From Bdellovibrionaceae bacterium UBA6502 (GTDB lineage Bacteria > Bdellovibrionota > Bdellovibrionia > Bdellovibrionales > UBA840): a stretch of 64,000 nt of DNA. The DNA lies in assembly GCA_002436415.1 (NCBI GenBank), contig DJMA01000050.1:1-64000 (forward strand), written 5' to 3'. A model generated the notes under the pieces. The model did not search any database and was not told the DNA's origin. It saw only the letters and a program-made list of their open reading frames with translations. Positions 42,857 to 51,284 of the stretch are shown in pieces (the stretch's first letter is position 1; each line of letters opens with the position of its first letter). Position numbers and translations under genes: made by a program.

Positions 42857-44726
42857 GCTTTCAAGCCTTTATCAAAAAATCAACGGTCAAAAATTTGGGA
42901 ATTGTAAATTAATAAAATTAAATGGTGTTAAAATGAAAAAAGTAAGTTCAATTAAAAATATAAGTTTAAGTGTTTTATTATCAATCAGTGTTTTAGGAAT
43001 AACAGCCTGTAAGGATAGCAACTCACCCTCGATACAATCCGATAATATTGTAACCGATCAAGCACAAGGACCATCAGAATCTGGTGGTGGTGATCCAAGT
43101 AAAATTAAGATGGATGGAATGTATAAACTTCTTGAATCGTCCTTTGTATCGGCTCATATAAATGCCAGATCCTATGTGCAAGCTTATAAAGAATTATTTG
43201 CAGTATTTTATCTTTTAAGAGATCGAGTAGAAGACAGTCCTTTGATGGAAATGATTAACGAATCTCCTAAGATGGCAGAGTTTATCAATATGGACTTAAT
43301 ACTGAAAACTGGTTTGGCTTTAGAGGGAGGTAAAAAATTAGAAGAGGCTCTTGCTGAACTAGAAACTCCTTTAATTTTACGAGATAAACCTTGTACCGAT
43401 AAATATGCTGATCCCGAGAATGCAGAAAAATCTGCAAGTGCGACTCATGAAGGAAGGATCTGTTTTAGTTTAATGAAGTTTGCAAAAACCACAGAGCTTA
43501 ATCAAGTTGATGCTGTGGCAAGGTCTATGTTAATGCATGAACTTGCACATAAAGCCGGTATAACTGACGAAAAACAGGCACAAAGCATAGAAGCATTATT
43601 TTGGTTGTTAGGAAAACAGGTAGGCTTTGATACAGTAACATCTGAAAATATTCTTTATAAACTTAGGTCACCTTTGTGGGATTTAGAAACTAGTATTCGA
43701 AAATTAGAACATGGAATATCAGAATATTTAGATGACAAAGCTTATTGGCAAGAAGATTTAAATCAAGATCGTTTTTTTGTTGCTATGAATGCTTTGAGAA
43801 ATCCAAAAGAGCCTTTAGATAAAGTAAAAGAGCTTTGGAGATCTGCTTGGATAGATACTTATGCTCATGGAGTAGAAGGGCATTTGAATATGGATTTGGA
43901 AAAGCTTTTAAGTGCCTTCACTCAGAGAGAACAAAAACCTGTTCATATGCTTTATTCAATGGATAATATACCTAGCCCGATCATAAAATATTTAACTCTA
44001 AAGAACAGAGATTTTGATGATATTTTACGTGATCTTGAGGCCATTGAGATGAGAAACCCTTATCGTCTAACGAATGAAATAACATCTGATCTAAGTGAGG
44101 CACTTAACTTTTATTCATTTCTGCATGAAGATGAATTTAAATTCCAGTTTTCTCAGTGGAATCGAGATTCTCTGAATGGTATTTCACAATTTATGTCGTC
44201 ATTTGATAGATTGGTAAGGAATAACCCTCAGTTTGATAATGATTTCTACAACACGAAAAAGTATTTAAAAGAAGATGTGATAGATATTTGCGCTTATCTT
44301 ATGGAAGATGGTGATCCTAGCGATTTCTACAAGAATTTAGTGAATGACTTTTGTGACAATTTTGCACTTCAAAAGGGTGTAGAACACTCTAAAGAGTCGA
44401 TGGTTAATCTAGCTCCCAAAGTCGCCCAATATTTATTACCTATTCTGAGAGAGGAAGCTTCACGAATTAGTAATGAAATTAGAAATGTAGAGATTTATAA
44501 GTGTGCTTTTTTGGGTGAAGAGGAATGTGAGTTTTATGATGATCCAGAATTTGACTACTCAGAGGAAGCTCTACTCGCTAATAAACACTATAAGGCCTTA
44601 AGGAAATTGAAGAAAGCTCCTTCCCTAGGAATGGTCCATTTTAAATACAAAGATGACCTCGCAAAGGCACTAGAAGATTACGAAAAACTACCAGAGAATT
44701 TACCAACTACTGAACAAGTTAAATAA
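42849..44726 (+). CDS. Large lipoprotein with HExxH motif, paralog 2
   Basis: From ATG 42849 (strong AGAGGGGGAAAGA) the protein is 625 residues. A lipoprotein signal (GITAC) begins only after about 30 residues, so ATG 42933 (MKKVSS) is an alternative start with a conventional signal but a weak ribosome binding site. The mature part repeats paralog 1: GPSESGGGDP, paired Cys (KPCTDKY, GRICFSL), then SMLMHELAHKAGITDEK with His230-Glu231 and His234, and AQSIEALFWLL. The C-terminal half is helical with scattered Cys. Tandem arrangement and coupling suggest the two proteins act together. Confidence 0.8.
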   Translation: MSKLSSLYQKINGQKFGNCKLIKLNGVKMKKVSSIKNISLSVLLSISVLGITACKDSNSPSIQSDNIVTDQAQGPSESGGGDPSKIKMDGMYKLLESSFVSAHINARSYVQAYKELFAVFYLLRDRVEDSPLMEMINESPKMAEFINMDLILKTGLALEGGKKLEEALAELETPLILRDKPCTDKYADPENAEKSASATHEGRICFSLMKFAKTTELNQVDAVARSMLMHELAHKAGITDEKQAQSIEALFWLLGKQVGFDTVTSENILYKLRSPLWDLETSIRKLEHGISEYLDDKAYWQEDLNQDRFFVAMNALRNPKEPLDKVKELWRSAWIDTYAHGVEGHLNMDLEKLLSAFTQREQKPVHMLYSMDNIPSPIIKYLTLKNRDFDDILRDLEAIEMRNPYRLTNEITSDLSEALNFYSFLHEDEFKFQFSQWNRDSLNGISQFMSSFDRLVRNNPQFDNDFYNTKKYLKEDVIDICAYLMEDGDPSDFYKNLVNDFCDNFALQKGVEHSKESMVNLAPKVAQYLLPILREEASRISNEIRNVEIYKCAFLGEEECEFYDDPEFDYSEEALLANKHYKALRKLKKAPSLGMVHFKYKDDLAKALEDYEKLPENLPTTEQVK

Positions 44727-44761
44727 TTGATGAGTCGTATTTCAATAAAATATTAGAACCC

Positions 44762-44793
44762 AAAGGGGGAGTTCCCCCCCCCCTTTTTTTTTA
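44762..44793 (+). terminator. Terminator of the HExxH lipoprotein pair, with C10-T9 homopolymers
   Basis: AAAGGGGGA pairs with TCCCCC and the following bases to form a G/C-rich stem. It is followed by nine T. The ten consecutive C and nine T are prone to slippage. Confidence 0.75.
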
Positions 44794-44808
44794 AATCAGG
44801 AAAATAAG

Positions 44809-45339
44809 ATGAGAAAAATAATTAGTATATTACTAAGTTTGGTCTCTATGAGCGCATTCGCAAATCCAGAGTCTCCACATATAGAGCCTTTTAAAGAAGT
44901 AAGTTATTTGGATGTAATTCAGTTTGAACGAAGCGAAGACATTATACATAAGGGAAATGAGGAGCTCTTTTTTGTTTCTGGTGAGCTGAGCTTAGGCTCT
45001 TTGGACGAGAACACAGAAACAATGAATTTTGATGCTAAAAGTTTAACTACTAGCTTTTGCGAAATGCATTTATTTGAGCCTTCAGATGATGAATACAAGA
45101 TTGCTAATAATGCAACTGCCAGAGTGATTAGTTCCGGGACTGATTCTAGTGGTACTGCTCGTTTGATTCTTCGAATTGGTTTTAACGACTATGTATTAAA
45201 ATGTGGTCAGCTTACTAGAGCTTGTAAGCGAGAATATCATGAGGTATGTAAAATGCCGCATATCGATCGTTTGAGTTCTAAAATTGAGCATGGATTGCTT
45301 CGCCTCACGCTTGGAGCAAACTCAGGTGTCATTGAATAA
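44809..45339 (+). CDS. Secreted protein of unknown function
   Basis: The 176-residue protein has a signal peptide ending SAFA-N (about residue 18). The mature part is beta-rich (ARLILRIGFNDYVLKCG) with four Cys (SFCEMH, LKCGQL, RACKRE, EVCKMP), likely forming two disulfides in the periplasm. It starts 17 bases after the terminator of the preceding pair, with a CAGGAAAATAAG ribosome binding site, and the VOC gene follows after 20 bases. No family recognised. Confidence 0.7.
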   Translation: MRKIISILLSLVSMSAFANPESPHIEPFKEVSYLDVIQFERSEDIIHKGNEELFFVSGELSLGSLDENTETMNFDAKSLTTSFCEMHLFEPSDDEYKIANNATARVISSGTDSSGTARLILRIGFNDYVLKCGQLTRACKREYHEVCKMPHIDRLSSKIEHGLLRLTLGANSGVIE

Positions 45340-45359
45340 AACCAAGCAAGGAGAAACGA

Positions 45360-45806
45360 ATGCAAGTATCACTACAACATATTCACATTGTGACAGAAAA
45401 CAAGTTTCAACTTGCAAAGTGGTATTGCGACAATCTTGGCTTTGAAGTTTTAGGAGACATTGAAGCTATGGGTGAAAGTGAAGGGCCGATTTTTATTTCT
45501 GGTGATGGAGGTAAAACGGCTCTCTCCTTATTCAATAAAAAAGCGCGGCACAAAGTGATTGGCACAAACTGTATTCCTGCTTTTGAATTAGAGCCTGAGG
45601 ATTTCATTCGTTTGTATACAATATTTAAAGACAATGAAAACAATTTAGAAATTTTTGATCACTATCTGTTTTTAAGCTTTTATGCAGAAGACCCAGATGG
45701 ATCAAAACTAGAATTCACAAGCTTAAAGCACGAAGAGTTAAGAAGTCTTTTAAATCAAAGAAATTTTACTTATAAAAAAATAAATCCCGCCAGTCTTAAG
45801 GATTAA
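45360..45806 (+). CDS. VOC (glyoxalase/bleomycin-resistance) superfamily protein
   Basis: The 148-residue soluble protein has the paired beta-alpha-beta layout of the vicinal-oxygen-chelate fold. It opens QHIHIVTENKFQLAKWYCDN-LGFE and the second half holds FYAEDPDGSKLEFTS, with His8 or His10 and the last Glu as likely metal ligands. Members range from glyoxalase I to dioxygenases and fosfomycin-resistance enzymes. The sequence does not say which. AAGGAGAAACGA precedes the ATG. Confidence 0.85.
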   Translation: MQVSLQHIHIVTENKFQLAKWYCDNLGFEVLGDIEAMGESEGPIFISGDGGKTALSLFNKKARHKVIGTNCIPAFELEPEDFIRLYTIFKDNENNLEIFDHYLFLSFYAEDPDGSKLEFTSLKHEELRSLLNQRNFTYKKINPASLKD

Positions 45807-45877
45807 TTTTTCGTATAGATTAATACCATTACAGTAGATTACCGATAAAAGTCTTAGAAAGATAAGAGATCGACTGT

Positions 45878-46441
45878 ATGTGGAATGAAAAAGCTTTTTC
45901 TTTAATTGAATTAATGGTTACGGTTGCCATAATTGGTGTACTCGCAGGGATGGCTGTGCCGAACTATTCACTCACTGTTCATAGAACGAGAGTGAAGTTA
46001 ACCATTTCCCAAATGATCCAATTACGCAATGGTATTATCGGCCTAAGAGAAATCGAAAATGACATATTAAGTGGAATTACAGGGACAGGTTGTACCTATT
46101 GTAGCTTTGCAAGCGTTGGAACCAATGCGAATTCTTGGTCTCCAGACGCCACCGCAATTGCTCGCTTTAATCGTGCAGGATTTTCTGGTGCCCAGAGAGA
46201 TGCTTGGGGAAACTATTTAATTCTAAATGAAAACGAAAGAGAATACGCCGACTGTAGACAAGACATGATTACTTCAGTCGGGGGAAATGGTATTTGGGAT
46301 GGAACAGGTACCATGACGGTTTTCGACTTTGCAGTGGTTGATGATATCATGCTACTAGTCCCATTTAAGACCAATATGCCTGGCTGTACTGAAATCAAAA
46401 ATGTTCTTGTTGGTCCCCAAGCTTTTGATTTACCAAACTAG
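45878..46441 (+). CDS. Type IV prepilin / pseudopilin-like protein
   Basis: The 187-residue protein has a class III signal: MWNEKA then FSLIELMVTVAIIGVLAGMA. Cleavage after Ala6 puts the conserved Glu at position +5 of the mature protein. Gly is usual at -1, so Ala there is atypical but tolerated in some pilins. The globular part has a close Cys pair (GTGCTYCSF) and two more (ADCRQ, MPGCTE). No other pilus gene is adjacent, so it may be a minor pilin or a pseudopilin of a secretion system encoded elsewhere. Confidence 0.85.
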   Translation: MWNEKAFSLIELMVTVAIIGVLAGMAVPNYSLTVHRTRVKLTISQMIQLRNGIIGLREIENDILSGITGTGCTYCSFASVGTNANSWSPDATAIARFNRAGFSGAQRDAWGNYLILNENEREYADCRQDMITSVGGNGIWDGTGTMTVFDFAVVDDIMLLVPFKTNMPGCTEIKNVLVGPQAFDLPN

Positions 46442-46646
46442 CTTATTTTTAGAAATAGTATGTACATTGTATCTAAGGCTTGTATTCAAAGATCGGCTTC
46501 CAAACGAAATTTAATTATTTTAGCAATCTGAGCGTTCAAATCGAATCTAATCCATCTAGAGGCCTTGAAAATAAGAAACAAATTATAGACTGAGTAGAAA
46601 TCTCCTATTTCTTATGCTAAATCTAGCCTCCTTGGATGAGGTAAGA

Positions 46647-47672
46647 ATGTCTGAAAAAATTGATCTTAAAGCTCGACTAAAAGAGAACCCTTTTATTTTA
46701 GCGCCCATGGCTGGAATAACTGACAACGCGTTTCGAAATTTTGCGAGTGAAATGTCTTCCAGTGTTGTAGTGAGCGAGTTGGTTTCTGCTTCTGGTTTGC
46801 ATTATGGAAGTCAGCAGACTTTAAAGTTAATGAAGTTTGAGGAGATGCAAAGGCCTGTTGGAATTCAACTTTTCGGAGAGACTCCTGAGATCATCGCTAA
46901 GGGAGCAAAGTTTGTTCAAGAACAAGGGGCTGACTTTGTTGATTTAAACTTTGGGTGTCCTGTAAATAAAGTTGTTAAAAAAGGTGCTGGTTCTGCTGTG
47001 TTAAAAGACATGGTTCAACTTCGCGATATTTTGAGGTCAGTGGTTGCCGCCATCGACATTCCTTTGACCATTAAAATTAGAACTGGTTGGACCTTTGAAT
47101 CCAGAAATGCAGTTGAAGTTTGCCAAGTTGCCCATGATGAGGGAGTTGCTTGGGTAGCGATTCATGGTCGAGACAGAAAACAGGCTTATACAGGCCAAGC
47201 GGATTGGGATTATATCGCCGAAGTAAAAGCAAAATCGAAACTACCCATCATCGGAAACGGTGATGTTCTTAGTGCGGTAGGAGCAAATAAGCGCCTCCAG
47301 GAAACAGGAGTTGATGGTGTTATGATTGGCCGCGGAGCCTTGAAAAACCCTTATATTTTTCAAGAGTCCTTGGCTTTGTATAAAGGATTAAGTTTTGATC
47401 CTGAAGACCGTGATTATATGAAAGCCTTTCAACGATTGAGGTATTACCTAGAAAGAGATTGCGATGAGAGAATCCTTAAAATTCAGGTAAGAAAATTTGC
47501 GTCTTGGTTCTCGGCTGGCTACCCAGGTTCAGCGAAATTTAGAAAAAGTCTCTTTCAAACCCAAACGGTGGATGAGGCGATGGATCTGGTGAATGACTTC
47601 TACAATTCTATCAAAGGTGTCTTGCAAGAAGACACATCAGGAGACGGTTTCCTAATGGGTGGTCACGGGTGA
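46647..47672 (+). CDS. dusB: tRNA-dihydrouridine synthase (DusB type)
   Basis: The FMN-dependent enzyme reduces uridine to dihydrouridine in tRNA D-loops. From ATG 46647 (GAGGTAAGA upstream) the protein is 341 residues. It has the TIM-barrel motifs FILAPMAGITDNAFR (16-30), DLNFGCPVNKVVKKGAG with the catalytic Cys104, IKIRTGW, VAIHGRDRKQAYTG and IGNGDV ... GVMIGRGAL. A start 11 codons upstream is open but has no ribosome binding site. Its stop overlaps the next gene's GTG start (GTGA). Confidence 0.93.
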   Translation: MSEKIDLKARLKENPFILAPMAGITDNAFRNFASEMSSSVVVSELVSASGLHYGSQQTLKLMKFEEMQRPVGIQLFGETPEIIAKGAKFVQEQGADFVDLNFGCPVNKVVKKGAGSAVLKDMVQLRDILRSVVAAIDIPLTIKIRTGWTFESRNAVEVCQVAHDEGVAWVAIHGRDRKQAYTGQADWDYIAEVKAKSKLPIIGNGDVLSAVGANKRLQETGVDGVMIGRGALKNPYIFQESLALYKGLSFDPEDRDYMKAFQRLRYYLERDCDERILKIQVRKFASWFSAGYPGSAKFRKSLFQTQTVDEAMDLVNDFYNSIKGVLQEDTSGDGFLMGGHG

Positions 47673-48394
47673 AATACCCCCTTTTAAGTGGATTTATGAT
47701 TGCTGCGGTATTTGTCTTTGCTACAAATGCTTATGCCGTAAAGTGTAATACTGTATTGTCGAAGTACAAAATATATCAAACTGAAAGTTTCCCTATTCCT
47801 TCTAAGATTTCTAATCAGGCTCATGCATTGAAAAGAACAGGCTGGTTGAATCATAAAATTCCCAAGCACAAAGCGGAAAGTGTTTGGCAACACACAAAAA
47901 AGTTTGAGAAAGCTACCTTAATTTTATTTAGCAAAGCGAAAGAAGCAACACGAAACAGGGCTGGCTTAGTTGCATTGGTTCATGATTTAGGGGAAGTAAT
48001 TGCTGGAGATTTCACCCCGTTTGATAATATCACTAAAGAAGAGAAGTATCAGTTGGAGAAAAAAGCGATAGAAAGCTTGGCTCCACAGTTTGGTGCAAAC
48101 CAGGATCGACTTTTAGAGCTTTGGCTCGAGTACGATTTACAGACCTCAGAAATTTCTCCTTATCTAAAAGATTTGGATAAAATCGATGCCGCGATTCAGG
48201 CAATGGTATACTTGAAACAAGGCTACAAAGTGGAATCCTTCTTGGATTATGCAAAACAAGTGATTAAAACCCCCGAGTTAAGGCGAGTTTATGATTATAT
48301 ACTCACGGAATTTTCTCGTGATAGAAACATTAGCCCCTATAAGGTCTATTATAAAGCTCTAGAGGACATTTCTGTTCAATTTAGTGCTTTTTGA
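47669..48394 (+). CDS. Secreted HD-domain phosphohydrolase, HDDC2/YfbR-like
   Basis: The 241-residue protein has a signal peptide (to about residue 23, ending NAYA). It then has the pattern of the HDDC2/YfbR 5'-deoxynucleotidase group: LKRTGWLNHKI, AESVWQHTKK (His75), VHDLGEVIAGDFTPFDNITK with His105-Asp106, and LKDLDKIDAAIQA (Asp170). These metal-dependent enzymes dephosphorylate nucleoside 5'-monophosphates in the cytoplasm; a signal peptide is unusual. The GTG start overlaps the dusB stop by four bases. Confidence 0.85.
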   Translation: MKYPLLSGFMIAAVFVFATNAYAVKCNTVLSKYKIYQTESFPIPSKISNQAHALKRTGWLNHKIPKHKAESVWQHTKKFEKATLILFSKAKEATRNRAGLVALVHDLGEVIAGDFTPFDNITKEEKYQLEKKAIESLAPQFGANQDRLLELWLEYDLQTSEISPYLKDLDKIDAAIQAMVYLKQGYKVESFLDYAKQVIKTPELRRVYDYILTEFSRDRNISPYKVYYKALEDISVQFSAF

Positions 48395-48565
48395 AAGCTT
48401 CTGTCATAGGCAAATCCAAATCATTTCCTAAATAAAGAAGCCTCTTACTGCCAAAAGCTCTTTAAACCGGGTTTTTCTTTCTAAATAGCGTCTCTGAAGA
48501 ACATTTTCTTTTCCCTTATTTGTAAACTACTGTATATTCGAGGCTCAAATTTATTAGGAGATAAA

Positions 48566-50356
48566 ATGAATATTCGCAATATCGCAATTATTGCCCACGT
48601 TGACCATGGTAAAACCACTCTTATTGACCAGTTATTAAAACAAAGCGGATTATTCCGTGATAACGAGCATACCGAAGATCGTATGATGGATTCTATGGAT
48701 CTTGAGAAAGAGCGTGGTATCACTATCTCCGCAAAAAATGCTTCTTTTACTTATCGCGATACAAAAGTGAATATTATCGATACCCCAGGTCACAGTGACT
48801 TCGGTGGAGAAGTTGAGCGTATTTTGAATATGGTGGACGGTGCGATCGTTTTAGTGGATTCCTCTGAGGGTCCATTACCACAAACACGATTCGTGCTTTC
48901 AAAAGCTTTAGAGCAAGACATTAAAGTAATTGTGTGTGTTAACAAAATTGACCGTCCAGATAGACGTATTGACGAAGTACTTGACGAAATGTTTGACCTT
49001 TTCATCGATGTTGATGCAACGGATGAGCAGGCAGATTTCGAAACATTATATGCTGTTGGACGTGATGGTTGGGCTACTACAAATCCTGACGAAAAAACAG
49101 ATGATTTGAAGGTTATGTTTGATTGGATTATCGATAAGCTTCCTGAGCCTCGTGTAACTCCAGAAAAGCCACTTCAACTTCGTGTTACTAATATTGATTA
49201 TTCTGAGTATGTTGGCCGTTTGGCATTAGGACGTATTCAGTCGGGTAGCATCTCAAAAGGTCAGGATGTTACGTTGATGCAAAAAAATAAAAACGTAAAT
49301 TTCCGCGTTTCTGCTTTGTATACTTTTGATGGAATGAAGCAAGTTCCTGTTGAAAAATTAGAAGCAGGAGACGTTGGTGTAATTGCAGGTATGGAAGACG
49401 TTGAGATTGGTGACACCATTGCTGATCGTGAAACTCCGGTGGCTCTTGAGCGTATCGAAGTAGAAGAGCCTACGGTATCCATGGTATTCTCTGTAAACGA
49501 CGGGCCTTTTGCTGGTTTAGAGGGAAAGAAAGTTACTTCAAGAAACATTAAAGACCGTCTTGAAAAAGAACTTCTTCATAATGTTGCGATTAAAGTGGAA
49601 GAAACTGATACTAACGATGCTTTCCGTGTGATGGGTCGTGGTGAATTACAAATGGCTGTAATTATCGAGCAAATGCGCCGTGAGGGTTTTGAGTTACTAG
49701 TTAGTAAACCACAAGTAATCATCAAGAACATTGATGGTGTTAAGTCAGAGCCAACAGAAATGGTAACTATCGACGTTCCAGAAGAGCACGTTGGTGTTGT
49801 AACTGAAAAATTAGGTATGAGAAAAGGTGTTATGCAAGACATGAGCAACAAAGGCTCTGGTCGATCTCGTGTTAAGTTTTTAATTCCGTCTCGTGGTTTG
49901 ATTGGATACCGTTCAGAGTTTTTAACAGACACTCGTGGTACAGGTTTGATGAGTTCTGAGTTTGCTGGTTGGGCTCCTTATGCGGGTGATATTTCAACTC
50001 GTCGTAATGGTATCATGGTTGCAGACCGTAAGGGTGGTGTAACCTCTTATGCTCTTGCTGCTCTAGAGCCTCGCGGTAGACTGTTTGTATACCCTGGTGT
50101 TGAAGTATACCAAGGTATGGTTATTGGTGAGCATTCTAAAGAATCAAATTTAGAAGTAAATCCATGTAAAGAGAAAAAACTAACTAACGTACGTGCCTCT
50201 GGTACTGATGACGCAGTTCGTTTGTCTCCAGTTAAACCGATGAGTCTTGAATATGCTATGGAGTGGATCACTGACGAAGAATTAGTTGAAGTAACTCCTG
50301 AAAATATTAGAATCAGATGTAGAGAATTGGATCCTAATAAACGAAAGAGAAAATAG
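48566..50356 (+). CDS. typA: Ribosome-associated translational GTPase TypA/BipA
   Basis: The 596-residue GTPase has the G1 loop AHVDHGKTTL (10-19), the switch I ERGITI, DTPGHSDFGGEVER (G3) and NKIDRPD (G4). The length and domain order (GTPase, barrel, two alpha-beta domains, BipA-specific C-terminus) are standard. It binds ribosomes and assists 50S assembly and stress adaptation. TTAGGAGATAAA precedes the ATG. The stop overlaps the GTG start of the ABC ATPase gene by one base. Confidence 0.97.
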   Translation: MNIRNIAIIAHVDHGKTTLIDQLLKQSGLFRDNEHTEDRMMDSMDLEKERGITISAKNASFTYRDTKVNIIDTPGHSDFGGEVERILNMVDGAIVLVDSSEGPLPQTRFVLSKALEQDIKVIVCVNKIDRPDRRIDEVLDEMFDLFIDVDATDEQADFETLYAVGRDGWATTNPDEKTDDLKVMFDWIIDKLPEPRVTPEKPLQLRVTNIDYSEYVGRLALGRIQSGSISKGQDVTLMQKNKNVNFRVSALYTFDGMKQVPVEKLEAGDVGVIAGMEDVEIGDTIADRETPVALERIEVEEPTVSMVFSVNDGPFAGLEGKKVTSRNIKDRLEKELLHNVAIKVEETDTNDAFRVMGRGELQMAVIIEQMRREGFELLVSKPQVIIKNIDGVKSEPTEMVTIDVPEEHVGVVTEKLGMRKGVMQDMSNKGSGRSRVKFLIPSRGLIGYRSEFLTDTRGTGLMSSEFAGWAPYAGDISTRRNGIMVADRKGGVTSYALAALEPRGRLFVYPGVEVYQGMVIGEHSKESNLEVNPCKEKKLTNVRASGTDDAVRLSPVKPMSLEYAMEWITDEELVEVTPENIRIRCRELDPNKRKRK

Positions 50357-51264
50357 TGTCTAAAAACATCATCGAAGCTCGCAGTCTGGTAAAATATTTT
50401 GGAAGTCAGGCGGTAATCAACGGAGTCCACTTGGAGATTCCAGAAGGCGAGAGCTTCGTGGTGCTAGGATCAAAAGGGGCAGGTAAGACCACTCTCTTAG
50501 GCTTACTTGCCAATTTCATAACTCCCAGTGCGGGAGATCTTTTTATACAAGGTCAAAATACAAAAGTGGTTGGCGAGGCAGTTCGTAAGAAGCTTGGCTA
50601 CATCATGGACAAAGATTTATTTGATCAGCAATTAAATGTAGAAGAAAACTTATGGATTTATGCTCGATATATGGGGCTTAGCTCTTCTGAGGCTAGGAAG
50701 CGTATTGTTGAATGTATGCGTTTTTTCGAAATCGCTGACTATCAAGAATCTAGTATTGAGAGCTTGAACACTTTTGAAAAAAGATGTCTTAGAGCTTGTC
50801 GGGCTATTCTTCATAAACCAAAACTGATCATCGTTGATGAACTTCTTTCTGGTCTAGGGCTTTTAGAGCAAAACTTTTTAACAGATCGATTGTTGGATTT
50901 AAAGAAACAAGGCTTAAGCATTATTTTTAGTACCGACTCAATGATGGAAGCTGATCGCCTGGCCGATCGAGTAGGTATATTATCAGCAGGAAAACTATTG
51001 CTAGAGGGAAGTCCAAGTAAAATCATCGAAAACGAGATTGGTTTTGAGGTGGTTGAATTTGATTGTCGCGAAGACGAAGTTGAGTATTTGGTCTCTAAAA
51101 TTTCTAGCTCTTATGAATATAGAAATCGTGGTACGAAGATTTATGTTTACATCCGTAGTGGGCAAGATAGTCGCAATGTTTTAGATATGATTTCTGGTGA
51201 AGAGATGTCTTTGCGAAGAGCCAGATTGAGTGATGTTGTTACCAAACTAGAGTTATCACATTAA
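50356..51264 (+). CDS. NodI/DrrA-like ABC ATPase with degenerate signature and switch
   Basis: The 302-residue protein has Walker A GSKGAGKTT (38-46) and Walker B LIIVDELLSGLG (Asp161-Glu162). The signature expected near 136-142 reads SLNTFEKR instead of LSGGMKRR, the Q-loop Gln is missing in GYIMDKDLFD, and the switch His is Asp194 (FSTDSMMEAD). It is paired with an ABC-2 permease directly downstream. A normal symmetric dimer of this ATPase would lack both signature and His, so its hydrolysis is uncertain. The GTG start shares one base with the typA stop. Confidence 0.85.
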   Translation: MSKNIIEARSLVKYFGSQAVINGVHLEIPEGESFVVLGSKGAGKTTLLGLLANFITPSAGDLFIQGQNTKVVGEAVRKKLGYIMDKDLFDQQLNVEENLWIYARYMGLSSSEARKRIVECMRFFEIADYQESSIESLNTFEKRCLRACRAILHKPKLIIVDELLSGLGLLEQNFLTDRLLDLKKQGLSIIFSTDSMMEADRLADRVGILSAGKLLLEGSPSKIIENEIGFEVVEFDCREDEVEYLVSKISSSYEYRNRGTKIYVYIRSGQDSRNVLDMISGEEMSLRRARLSDVVTKLELSH

Positions 51265-51284
51265 CATACTGATAGGGGGGGAGT

